From Akkermansia sp. (GTDB lineage Bacteria > Verrucomicrobiota > Verrucomicrobiia > Verrucomicrobiales > Akkermansiaceae): a DNA stretch of 32,702 nt. Under the pieces are notes generated by a model, which made no database searches, was not told the origin of the DNA, and was given only the letters and a program-made list of their open reading frames with translations. Location: contig JAFQGF010000004.1 in assembly GCA_017415555.1 (NCBI GenBank), positions 1-32,702 on the forward strand, read 5' to 3'. A program made the position numbers and the translations under genes. Position 1 is the first letter of the stretch; every line of letters begins with the position of its first letter. This document shows, in pieces, positions 21,307 to 28,758 of this stretch.

Positions 21307-22518
21307 ATGATGCAGAAGAAAAAGGTTACACTCATTCTGGTTGCGGCTATTCTTACTCTGTCTACAACCGGAGTGGGGGCTGCGCTGTATCTGAAAGAAT
21401 ACAGGCTGCATTCCCCTACTTACAGTGTTGAAGAACACCGCTTGGAACGCCTGAAGGAAAGCGCCGCACTTTGGCCGGATGATTGGGCGGAGCGAGAACT
21501 GGTGCTGCATCCCGATTGGACGGATGAAGAAGCCCAAGCCATCCGCAGGATGGATGCCTACCTTCGCCATGGCTACTATGAAGCGTCAGTAGCCCGGAAC
21601 GAGCAACTCAAAAAGCAGATAGCAGCGGGTGTTATTGTTCCCTGCCCCTGTGGTTTCAGTGTTCCCTATTCCGATACAGCCCTGTTACTGGTCAACAAGG
21701 CAAAAAATGCACCTGTGCGTCTGGCATTATTACAGATGGCTGCCACTTGCAATGTAGATGTAGAGATGAATGCCAGAACCATGAATATGGCCCTGCAGGC
21801 TGCTCTGTGCCGGGAATGGGAGTTCTCTCGCGCTCTGGTACGCAGAGGATGCAGCCCCTCTGCCCCAAGCAAATGGGACTCCAGGACTCTTATCACGCAC
21901 GTTTTACGTACTGACATCCCCACGGAGGAGTTGATTCGCTTTCTGGAGTTTTTACACCAACGGGGAGAAAGTATCTGGCACGATAGCAGAGATATCTGCC
22001 ACACCGCCTACCGGCGCAATGCCCCGCAGAAAATCGTACACCACGGTCACGGTCAGAGATTGGTTGAAGAAAGTTTCCTTCCGGCGCAGGGCGGCGGTAT
22101 GGAGGTATTGGAATGGGCCTGGGATAAAGGACTGCTGACAGAGTTTGAATGGCACGATGTGCTGGTCATTCCCGGCTCTTTACCGCTGATTCAGCGTTTC
22201 CACAAGGTCGGGAACATTTCTCTGGAGGTTGCCCCGAATCAATACGAGCCCACCCCTGTGCAGGAGGCTGTCATTCTCTCAGCACCCCCCATTCGTGAAG
22301 GCCTGAGCATGGACGACATTTTGCAAAAGATGGAATGGATGTTGGAACACGGAGCTGACCCGAATGCTTTGCCCTCCCGTTATTCTGAACGTAGCGACCG
22401 GCGATTCTTGCCCCTTGCCATGTGCCGCCGTGTGCTGGCGCGTACAGATTTGCAAGACCGCGATGCATGGCTACGCATGGAGCAGCTGCTCTTAAAACAC
22501 GGTGCTATAGATAAATAA
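21307..22518 (+). CDS. Ankyrin-like repeat protein with N-terminal membrane anchor
   Basis: A 403-residue protein with one N-terminal hydrophobic segment (about 7-27; signal peptide or anchor), followed by helical repeat sequence. Ankyrin-like units are recognisable as ALVRRGCSP (about 178), MEWMLEHGADPNALP (about 340) and LLLKHGAIDK at the C-terminus. Between them the repeats are degenerate. A Cys-Pro-Cys segment lies near residue 113. The gene begins an accessory cluster on the plus strand. Its ATG directly follows a small ORF in the 69-bp repeat. The repeats suggest protein binding outside the cytoplasmic membrane; the partner is unknown. Confidence 0.65.
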   Translation: MMQKKKVTLILVAAILTLSTTGVGAALYLKEYRLHSPTYSVEEHRLERLKESAALWPDDWAERELVLHPDWTDEEAQAIRRMDAYLRHGYYEASVARNEQLKKQIAAGVIVPCPCGFSVPYSDTALLLVNKAKNAPVRLALLQMAATCNVDVEMNARTMNMALQAALCREWEFSRALVRRGCSPSAPSKWDSRTLITHVLRTDIPTEELIRFLEFLHQRGESIWHDSRDICHTAYRRNAPQKIVHHGHGQRLVEESFLPAQGGGMEVLEWAWDKGLLTEFEWHDVLVIPGSLPLIQRFHKVGNISLEVAPNQYEPTPVQEAVILSAPPIREGLSMDDILQKMEWMLEHGADPNALPSRYSERSDRRFLPLAMCRRVLARTDLQDRDAWLRMEQLLLKHGAIDK

Positions 22519-22537
22519 CCACAATTCCATTGATACC

Positions 22538-22586
22538 ATGCCCTCCATCCCCAGAATCCTTGCCACCACAGCCCTGTGCCTTGCGG
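22538..22586 (+). repeat. Signal-peptide coding cassette, copy A
   Basis: These 49 bases match 24292-24340 at 48 positions (copy B) and 25793-25841 at about 42 (copy C). Each begins at a start codon and covers the signal peptide. Similarity stops abruptly after GCGG. Confidence 0.85.
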
Positions 22587-23230
22587 TGATGGCTTGCCCG
22601 CAGGTGGGAGCTCAGGCACCAGAGAGCCTGAACAACCACGTCCTTATTCTGCACGGAGGACAATCTACCCATTCCTTGAAGCTGAGGGAAGGAGAGGAGC
22701 AGCCTGACATCTGCGAAGAAGAGACACCATACACCACAATAGGTGCGACCCTCGTGTTTGAAACAGAGGAACTGAAACTGCGCGATTACCAGAGGGAAAA
22801 CTTCGGTTGTGCCAGAATTATCTACCAGCGGCTCGATGAACACAACGCCCTGCTCCATTATCTGAATCCAGATTACAGCGACATGTGGACGCAGCAGACG
22901 CTGCTGGTATTCGAATCCCCGGCAAAGGGGCATTATTACGAGATTGAACACACCATCGGCACCAATGGAGCCCGCCTTACTACCATTCGCAGGATGGGCG
23001 AATTCTGCCTCCGGCAGCGTGAGGATGAGCCAGCAGGAGCCTACATGGGAGCAGGCATGGAATCCGCCCCTTGCGAACAGGAGGGTACGTTACAACCCAC
23101 TATAGCAATGCAGGAAATTCGCAACAACATGCCCGCCGCGAGCGTCTATTTATTAGAAAATCTGCACTTTCCGCCATTTTTTGTTGCGGATTCGGTGGTG
23201 CAATATGTTAACATAAATGCAAGGAGATAA
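22538..23230 (+). CDS. Predicted exported protein or lipoprotein, signal-cassette family member 1
   Basis: A 230-residue protein of unknown function. The N-terminus MPSIPRILATTALCLAVMACPQVGAQA is a signal peptide, with VMAC a possible lipobox and VGA-QA an alternative cleavage site. The first 49 bases match the start of the gene at 24292 at 48 positions, while the mature parts do not resemble each other. The last 34 codons lie in copy 2 of a 69-bp repeat, so the C-terminus may be a fusion to repeated DNA. The TAA stop abuts the ATG of the TMEM43-like gene. The mature part is acidic with scattered Cys. Confidence 0.65.
   Translation: MPSIPRILATTALCLAVMACPQVGAQAPESLNNHVLILHGGQSTHSLKLREGEEQPDICEEETPYTTIGATLVFETEELKLRDYQRENFGCARIIYQRLDEHNALLHYLNPDYSDMWTQQTLLVFESPAKGHYYEIEHTIGTNGARLTTIRRMGEFCLRQREDEPAGAYMGAGMESAPCEQEGTLQPTIAMQEIRNNMPAASVYLLENLHFPPFFVADSVVQYVNINARR
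23129..23197 (+). repeat. 69-bp direct repeat, copy 2 (in the 3' end of the 22538 gene)
   Basis: Matches 21205-21273 with three substitutions. Here it is coding, in the same reading frame as the small ORF of copy 1. It again sits just upstream of a start codon. Confidence 0.9.
23221..23226 (+). promoter_or_regulatory. Shine-Dalgarno AAGGAG for the TMEM43-like gene
   Basis: AAGGAG lies four bases before the ATG at 23231, inside the last codons of the preceding gene. It is unusually strong for this window, where most starts lack such a site, and it supports coupled translation. Confidence 0.65.
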
Positions 23231-24259
23231 ATGTCTATGTCAGCAGAACAGACAGTCCATGATAAATCAGTACAGCCGAATGGCTGTCTTAGCTTTTTGA
23301 AACAGGCTGTGGTACTGGTTCTTGCACTTGCTGCAATGGCTGCTATTTTCATTGCCGGTACGATGTATTCGGATGTTGCTCAATCCCTGAGCAGCGAACC
23401 CGTGTATGAAGCGATATCGGATCAGGTGAATCCCGCGCTGGAGGGCAAGCTGGTCAAGATGCGCGTTACCGAACTGGTTGCGGAGGGAGGTCCGCTTACG
23501 GATGAAACATTCGGACTGCGTAAGGAGAACACTATCGCGCTGCATCGATATTATCTACCACTTCGTAAAGGACGCATAAACGTAAGCTACCGAGAATTGC
23601 ATGGTATTCGAGAATCATGGGTACTCGCACCACGGGTGAAAGCTGGAGCCTACACGCTTCGCGCCCGGGAAATTTTCTGGGAAGACCTAGGCGGGGAATG
23701 CCTCAATCCCGATGAAATGACCCTCCCTGCTGCATGGGAGGGGCGCGTGGTATCCCGAACGGCGCATGGCATTACCCTACGCACAGATGATACCTCCAAC
23801 CTTGCCGCCCCAAACGCAGATTTCCATTATATGCGGATTCCGTCACCTTGGCGTGGGGTGCGCCACATGGTAGGCCGTCAGCAAGGCAACGTGCTGGACC
23901 TCACAGGTGAGGGCTGCGGACTTATTCGCGGGGAGGAGCAGTATCAGCAATGGTCTCGGATGCGCCCTGCCGTGGGGCTGCTGCTGATGCCGGTCTGGGA
24001 ATATTGCTTCTACATTCTTTGTTTACAGGGGGCGATAACACTGTGCCTGCTTCCGGGCGTGCTGTTGATGCAGAAACGGGGATGGGTGCGGGCAACCTAC
24101 GTTTCCATACTTTTGGGCGTCCTGCTCACTGCATTGGTGGCTAGTGCGTTTTTACTCCTCCCCTTCTCGGAGCATAATTGGATGACATGGACGTATAGCT
24201 TGGCTCCCGGTCTGATTGCCTTCGTTCTGCTCGGGCTCGTGTGCCGGAAAAAATACTGA
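23231..24259 (+). CDS. TMEM43-like membrane protein, copy 2
   Basis: A 342-residue paralogue of the 17363 protein. The N-terminal helix is at about 24-45. The loop opens with VNPALEGKLVKMRV (about 66-79), then ETFGL. It continues with GIRESWVLAPRVKAGAYTLRAREIF and MVGRQQGNVLDLTG, each with a counterpart in copy 1. About three hydrophobic helices follow from residue 240. The order helix, loop, helices matches TMEM43/LUMA. The gene sits directly against the stop of an exported-protein gene. Copy 1 likewise overlaps the stop of an exported-protein gene, so pairing with a secreted partner is a recurring arrangement. Confidence 0.6.
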   Translation: MSMSAEQTVHDKSVQPNGCLSFLKQAVVLVLALAAMAAIFIAGTMYSDVAQSLSSEPVYEAISDQVNPALEGKLVKMRVTELVAEGGPLTDETFGLRKENTIALHRYYLPLRKGRINVSYRELHGIRESWVLAPRVKAGAYTLRAREIFWEDLGGECLNPDEMTLPAAWEGRVVSRTAHGITLRTDDTSNLAAPNADFHYMRIPSPWRGVRHMVGRQQGNVLDLTGEGCGLIRGEEQYQQWSRMRPAVGLLLMPVWEYCFYILCLQGAITLCLLPGVLLMQKRGWVRATYVSILLGVLLTALVASAFLLLPFSEHNWMTWTYSLAPGLIAFVLLGLVCRKKY

Positions 24260-24291
24260 AATTTGTGCTGAAATACATCCATAAGATGACC

Positions 24292-24340
24292 ATGCCCACC
24301 ATCCCCAGAATCCTTGCCACCACAGCCCTGTGCCTTGCGG
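24292..24340 (+). repeat. Signal-peptide coding cassette, copy B
   Basis: Matches copy A (22538-22586) at 48 of 49 bases, beginning exactly at the start codon. The downstream coding sequence is unrelated at base level. Confidence 0.85.
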
Positions 24341-24756
24341 CCCTGGGGCTGAGTAGCTGCTGCCACCCCTCTGTAGAAGAAAGAGGGCCGGTTCTTGCTT
24401 TCTCATTCCAACAGAATGGCCGATTAGACAAATCATACTATTTCTCAGAAGATACCCCATACCCCCGTGAACTGAGAGACTGGATTGAATACAATAATGG
24501 TAAATTTTACTATACCACCATAGTCACCTATGCTCCGGTTGGCATTAACCTGTGTTTTCCGGCTCAGCAACTGCATTTTTCTTTTCTGGACAACATGGTT
24601 TACGATGGTTCCAACTACCGAAGCCTCACCCCCAAAGATAAGGAGTTCTTGGATTGGCTGAAATCGCTTCCATGGATGAGTAATCAGTCTCCTGAGAGCT
24701 ATCCCAATTCCTGGCTATACAGGGGCTCTCCCCCAATGTCGCATCGCAAAAGGTAG
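24292..24756 (+). CDS. Predicted lipoprotein, signal-cassette family member 2
   Basis: A 154-residue protein. The start is set by the shared signal segment MPTIPRILATTALCLAALGLSSC, with lipobox LSSC and likely lipidated Cys at residue 23. An upstream in-frame ATG at 24241 lies inside the previous gene and is rejected. The mature part is rich in Tyr, Trp and Pro. A short segment, GKFYYTTIVTYA, resembles GNAYYMKIYITYA in the 24960 protein, so it may be a shorter relative lacking the C-terminal hydrophobic part. The function is unknown. The 203 bases after it hold no recognisable gene. Confidence 0.6.
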   Translation: MPTIPRILATTALCLAALGLSSCCHPSVEERGPVLAFSFQQNGRLDKSYYFSEDTPYPRELRDWIEYNNGKFYYTTIVTYAPVGINLCFPAQQLHFSFLDNMVYDGSNYRSLTPKDKEFLDWLKSLPWMSNQSPESYPNSWLYRGSPPMSHRKR

Positions 24757-24959
24757 GCGTAGTCAAACGGAAGAATGGAGAACAACCGTACGAAACACCA
24801 CTCAGGATTCGATAAATCTTGGGGCTCTCTTCCTGTACGCCCACACAAGACGCTTGGACAGGCTTGCACCCCATGCACAATCCATGAACACACCGACGGA
24901 GAATCCCAGGCTTTTGCCTAGCTGAGCACTCAACAGAAAGCAACTAAAAACTTGCAGCC

Positions 24960-25712
24960 ATGCCTGTTTTTTGGTATAAGCAAGAAATGAAAGGCATACC
25001 GGCAGTTCTCTGCATGTCAGCGTTGCTTCTCAACAGTTGCGTGTACGTTACCACCAACTTGGGTGGATTCACGAATGACTTGGGCGTACAAAAGGCACTT
25101 CGCGTCAGCGCCACTCAAGAGCCGGAACCGGATGCTACAGCCTACGTCTCTGCCAACCCGCTGGATTTCCAAATTTACAAACTGGGCAATGCCTACTACA
25201 TGAAAATATACATCACCTACGCCCAGAAAAAGACCGCACTCTTCAAGATGTATACCATATTCGGCAAGGATAATTTCTGCGAATTCTGGAGACCCACCAA
25301 AGTGCGCATTGCCTCACTCACCCCGAAGCCATACATGGTGTTGATGGAGCCTACAAGCGTATACCGCTGCCTGAAAAACAAGCAGTACGCTCCTCCTCCG
25401 GAAGCTCTCCCCACTATTCCATACGAGGAGTTTGACTTTGCATCCGCTCAACAGTGCAAGGTCAATTTAGAAAAAGCGAAGGACGGCGGTTATTTCAATA
25501 ACAAACACTACACGCCTCGCCCCCGTCTTCATGAGCAAAAATACGCCATACACTATGTCCTCAAACCTGTTTCATGGGCGCTGACGGCTGTTGATTTTGT
25601 GCCGCAAGCCGTACAGGCAAGCGCCTTCGGCTTGTTCATTTGGCTGCCGACACAAATAGCGCAAACGCAAGACCAAACGGAACAGCCCGTTCCCACACCA
25701 AATCCACGATAA
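24960..25712 (+). CDS. Predicted lipoprotein related to the 25793 protein
   Basis: A 250-residue protein with a lipoprotein signal ending LLLNSC. The ATG at 24987 (MKGIPAVLC) gives a more standard signal peptide and may be the real start. The C-terminal third, HYVLKPVSWALTAVDF followed by a hydrophobic stretch and a Gln/Pro-rich tail, parallels HYALRPITLPLELVD, hydrophobic stretch and Gln/Pro tail in the 25793 protein, so the two are paralogues. The hydrophobic stretch may insert in or lie along a membrane. The function is unknown. Confidence 0.6.
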   Translation: MPVFWYKQEMKGIPAVLCMSALLLNSCVYVTTNLGGFTNDLGVQKALRVSATQEPEPDATAYVSANPLDFQIYKLGNAYYMKIYITYAQKKTALFKMYTIFGKDNFCEFWRPTKVRIASLTPKPYMVLMEPTSVYRCLKNKQYAPPPEALPTIPYEEFDFASAQQCKVNLEKAKDGGYFNNKHYTPRPRLHEQKYAIHYVLKPVSWALTAVDFVPQAVQASAFGLFIWLPTQIAQTQDQTEQPVPTPNPR

Positions 25713-25792
25713 ATACACACTCCGACATTACAAGACGATACTCCATCTTAGCTGCACACTCGTTGCTCTCCTATATGCGCCTTGCTATATCC

Positions 25793-26491
25793 ATGCCCCC
25801 GTTCCACAAAATCCTTGCCACCTCAGCCCTCTGCCTTGCGGCGGTGGGGCTGAATAGCTGCCGTCTGGCCTTGCATACGCTGCCGGATTACGTTGGAAAA
25901 CAAGAATTCAAGCTCTATGATGAAGAGAAACCGGGAAATGAGGTGTACAGCTGTGAGGATGTACTTTATGTGAAGCTACCCGGATACTATGTACGCCCCC
26001 GTGTGGCTTTGTTTGAATCGTATGATTTGAAGGATGGAAGCTGGGGAAATGCATTGGGGCGAAGCTATGTGGCGCGACCTCACATCGCAGAAACCACCCT
26101 ATATCTTCCTCTTAGCCAGGAACTGGTACGCAAATGGAATGCAACGAACTCCCAAAGCCGTTTGCAATTTGTGCGTTATCAATCCGGATTTCTGACAGAA
26201 GAACAGATAAAGGAAAAACAGGGTAAACTCATTGCTCATGGTCGTGTTAATGGAAATCTGGAGACGGCTATCTGCGAAGCAGCTACGCAGAGGAACTATG
26301 CGCACTATGCTTTGAGACCCATCACCCTTCCGCTTGAATTAGTGGATACAATCTCAACCATCCCCCTGAGCGTAGCAGCCGGAGCAACTGGCCTTATTGT
26401 GGGCGTGTCAGTTACTCTTGTGCCGCTGCCACACCAGAGGCAGACAGTGCAACAGCCAGAACCAGAGAATAAGACATCCGAGATAGAGTAG
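25793..26491 (+). CDS. Predicted lipoprotein, signal-cassette family member 3
   Basis: A 232-residue protein. I start it at 25793 because the segment MPPFHKILATSALCLAAVGLNSC matches the signal peptides of the 22538 and 24292 proteins and ends in the lipobox LNSC. The longer frame to 25640 overlaps the previous gene. The middle is Tyr- and Arg-rich. The C-terminus HYALRPITLPLELVD plus a Gly/Ala/Val-rich hydrophobic segment resembles the 24960 protein. It is the last gene of the plus-strand cluster before the convergent recombinase gene. The function is unknown. Confidence 0.6.
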   Translation: MPPFHKILATSALCLAAVGLNSCRLALHTLPDYVGKQEFKLYDEEKPGNEVYSCEDVLYVKLPGYYVRPRVALFESYDLKDGSWGNALGRSYVARPHIAETTLYLPLSQELVRKWNATNSQSRLQFVRYQSGFLTEEQIKEKQGKLIAHGRVNGNLETAICEAATQRNYAHYALRPITLPLELVDTISTIPLSVAAGATGLIVGVSVTLVPLPHQRQTVQQPEPENKTSEIE

Positions 26492-26612
26492 ACAACGACC
26501 CAAGAAGGAGTTGACCCGACAAGAATAAGCCCAACCCTACACTCATCGCTTGCAGCCTGTCTCGGCGTATCAACGAGGAGTCGGAGTCTGTTTTTGCGTT
26601 TTACTTCGTTCC

Positions 26613-26633
26613 TCGTAACTCGTAAATCGTACT
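26613..26633. repeat. Three imperfect heptamers (TCGTAAC / TCGTAAA / TCGTACT)
   Basis: Tandem 7-mers directly after the recombinase stop codon. They could be arm-type binding sites or part of an attachment site, but nothing else in the window confirms that. Confidence 0.35.
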
Positions 26634-27632
26634 TCATTTGGCCCCTTGCCAGAATGCTTCGGCGTCCTTTTTCAAAGCCGGAGCCATATAGCGGGTCATG
26701 AGCAGAGAGGCATCCCTGTGTCCCATCTCCAGCTGCAACGCTGCCAGATTGCGGAAATAGGCCGCATGATACGAAGCAAAGGTATGGCGACAAACATCCG
26801 GCACCCAGCTCTTACCACGGTACCCGGCGGCTCGGCGTAAATCGTGCCATTTGCGGTTCCATCCCTGGGGAATGATGAGGTCTTTCTTCCTGATTCCCTT
26901 AATCCCTCGCAGCGGCACGGTTCGCCCGCCTCCTGTCTTGCTTGTCGAGGGGCGAATGATAACCTGCTTGTTTTCCCAGTCAAAATCACTCTCTTGCAGG
27001 CGGCTGACCTCAGTCGGACGAATCCCCCCATAAAGCATCAGACTCAAAGATAACTGCATATCTCGGAACTCTGGGCGTTGGGCTGTTTCTTTCAACTTTT
27101 CCACCTCAGCCGGGGCAAGGGGGACAATCGCTTTTTCCTTTACCTTTGGCACATCGATTCTGGACACAGGATTGGAGTCACACCATTCCTGTTTCATCCC
27201 GTATGTAAAAATACTGTGCAAGATGGCTCTGCCCTTTACAAAGCTGCTGGGGCTCGCGCCGAAAGCCTCTGTCAGAATCTTTTTACATTGAGTGGGCGTT
27301 ATGGCGCGAAGCGGTAACACTGCGGCTCCCGGAACTTTGAGCAATCTGCGCACAAAGTGACGCAAGTCTCTGCGGGAGGTCGGTCGCAAGTCCCGCCGGG
27401 CTTCAACACTCGCCCAGGCTGCTTCTTCCAACGATACCGTGTGGGCTGCGGCTTTCATGGCTGATACTCCCTCGCGTAGCGTGTTACGCAGAAGCGTGAT
27501 GAGTTCGATACGGTCGAGCCCCTCGGCTAAATCGCCCAGAGATTCGATAGCTTCTAAGGCGAGGCGAGCAAGGTCACTTTGTGACAGGCTCACCCCCTTT
27601 AACAGTTGCTTTGCTATATGGTTGGACTTCAT
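26634..27632 (-). CDS. Tyrosine recombinase / integrase
   Basis: A 332-residue site-specific recombinase. The N-terminal helical core-binding domain runs to about residue 165. The catalytic domain has Arg205 (GGIRPTEVSRL), Lys232 (TSKTGGGR), Arg282-His283 (VCRHTFASY), His305 (MGHRDAS) and the nucleophile Tyr315 (LMTRYMAP). The box II position usually occupied by His (HxxR) is Asp279 here. The other catalytic residues are intact, so activity is expected. It could mobilise a genomic island or invert DNA. A 14-bp inverted repeat begins 17 bp upstream of its start codon. It converges on the lipoprotein cluster and is divergent from the Sel1-repeat gene. Confidence 0.88.
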   Translation of the reverse strand: MKSNHIAKQLLKGVSLSQSDLARLALEAIESLGDLAEGLDRIELITLLRNTLREGVSAMKAAAHTVSLEEAAWASVEARRDLRPTSRRDLRHFVRRLLKVPGAAVLPLRAITPTQCKKILTEAFGASPSSFVKGRAILHSIFTYGMKQEWCDSNPVSRIDVPKVKEKAIVPLAPAEVEKLKETAQRPEFRDMQLSLSLMLYGGIRPTEVSRLQESDFDWENKQVIIRPSTSKTGGGRTVPLRGIKGIRKKDLIIPQGWNRKWHDLRRAAGYRGKSWVPDVCRHTFASYHAAYFRNLAALQLEMGHRDASLLMTRYMAPALKKDAEAFWQGAK

Positions 27633-27648
27633 GGTCGTGTGTGGTGTT

Positions 27649-27817
27649 CATACACAATGCTGTTGTCAAATAAAAAACAGGTAAATAAACTAATTTTGCG
27701 GGACTTACGCCTCTGAGAGCGAACTCTTTTTTATCTACGGAACGAGCGAAATACTCGGTAAAAAGTGACGCTATAAGCTGATTTTCAAAAGAGGAGTAAG
27801 ACCCAGCATTGTGTATG
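27649..27817. repeat. 14-bp perfect inverted repeats flanking 141 bp beside recombinase gene
   Basis: CATACACAATGCTG (27649-27662) and its exact complement CAGCATTGTGTATG (27804-27817) bound 141 bp between the recombinase and Sel1-repeat genes. The layout resembles an invertible promoter segment. The right repeat shares CAGCATT with the right repeat upstream of gmd. It could instead be a recombinase binding or attachment region. Confidence 0.6.
27663..27691 (+). promoter_or_regulatory. Candidate promoter towards Sel1-repeat gene
   Basis: TTGTCA (27663-27668), 17 bp, TAAACT (27686-27691), just inside the left inverted repeat and pointing to the gene at 27878. The surrounding DNA is AT-rich, so a chance match is possible. 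Confidence 0.3.
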
Positions 27818-27877
27818 CTGTATGATATGAGACGGTAGGAGTACTTACCGACTCCACTAGACAAAACAGAAAGTATT

Positions 27878-28414
27878 ATGAAAACGATTTATACAGCATT
27901 ACTAGCTCTGGCTATTTCAATAGCGTCAATTTCCAAGGCTCAGTCTTTGAGTGACCTGTCTACGGTTGGCTCACAAACAAGCAATAAAGCGACTAGTAGC
28001 AGAAATCAGGGAGACCCCAATATTTCTGTAAGCGATAAGGCGCTTTATCAACAAGCCTTGGCCGCACAAAACTCCAGACAATTCAAGAAGGCTGCTGATT
28101 TGTACTTAAAACTTTCTCAACAAACAAAGAGTGCAAGATTCAAATCTCTTTCTTATAGAATGGCAGGAAGCATGTACGCAATTCACGGGAATCTATTGAT
28201 TCAGTTGGGAAGAGGTGCAGAGGCTGTTCCGTTTTTGACTAAAGCAGCATCAATGGGCGAAATAGGGGCTTACACTATTTTGGGAACCATGTATTATGCA
28301 GGCCAAGGCGTAGCGCCTAATCCTCAAAAAGCGATCGAGTACTACAGAAAAGGAGCCAGACTTGGTGAACCTAATGCTCAACAGGCTCTTCGTTCTCTTG
28401 GTTTACGCTGGTAA
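27878..28414 (+). CDS. Secreted Sel1-like repeat protein
   Basis: A 178-residue protein with a signal peptide (about 1-21, cleavage SKA-QS). A low-complexity Ser/Asn linker follows, then helical TPR/Sel1-type repeats. The clearest Sel1 unit is at about 128-165, with AYTILGTMYYAGQGV, then PQKAIEYYRKGARLGEPNAQQAL. A more degenerate helix pair lies at about 55-95. Sel1 repeats form solenoids that bind proteins; the partner is unknown. This gene and those to about 29600 are visibly more AT-rich than the rest of the window, consistent with transfer. Confidence 0.75.
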   Translation: MKTIYTALLALAISIASISKAQSLSDLSTVGSQTSNKATSSRNQGDPNISVSDKALYQQALAAQNSRQFKKAADLYLKLSQQTKSARFKSLSYRMAGSMYAIHGNLLIQLGRGAEAVPFLTKAASMGEIGAYTILGTMYYAGQGVAPNPQKAIEYYRKGARLGEPNAQQALRSLGLRW

Positions 28415-28436
28415 AAATAATTGAAACTATATATCT

Positions 28437-28664
28437 ATGGCAACATCAGTATATACAGGAAAAGAGTGGTTACGAATTTGTCCCAAAGATAATCATCAGA
28501 TAGAGGCCTCCAAAAATGCAGGTCCTTATTGGTTTCAGCGAGGGTGTAGACAGAATTTTGAGTTCAGGGACTTATACGAAAAGAATGGTGAAATCTTTGC
28601 AATGACCTCGCAAGGTTTATATTCTTCAAAGACTGATGGCCTGACTTGGTTCACTAAACGATAG
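28437..28664 (+). CDS. Small protein of unknown function
   Basis: A 75-residue predicted cytoplasmic protein without a signal peptide, starting 22 bp after the Sel1-repeat gene. It is rich in aromatic residues and Lys. The end, SSKTDGLTWF, resembles a degenerate Asp-box (SxDGGxTW) with the Asp displaced by one residue. No Shine-Dalgarno is visible. Composition and position support a real gene, but I do not recognise the family. Confidence 0.45.
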   Translation: MATSVYTGKEWLRICPKDNHQIEASKNAGPYWFQRGCRQNFEFRDLYEKNGEIFAMTSQGLYSSKTDGLTWFTKR

Positions 28665-28758
28665 AAGCCGCATTTATGAAGCTGTTGTTTGTTCGCTGTT
28701 ACTTTAGTGGAAAACAACAGCTTCTCGATATTATTAACTTAATACTTGCCGGCTACTT

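Noticed and set aside
25640..25792. Upstream extension of the 25793 lipoprotein
   Set aside because: It overlaps the preceding gene and would bury the conserved signal peptide inside the protein.
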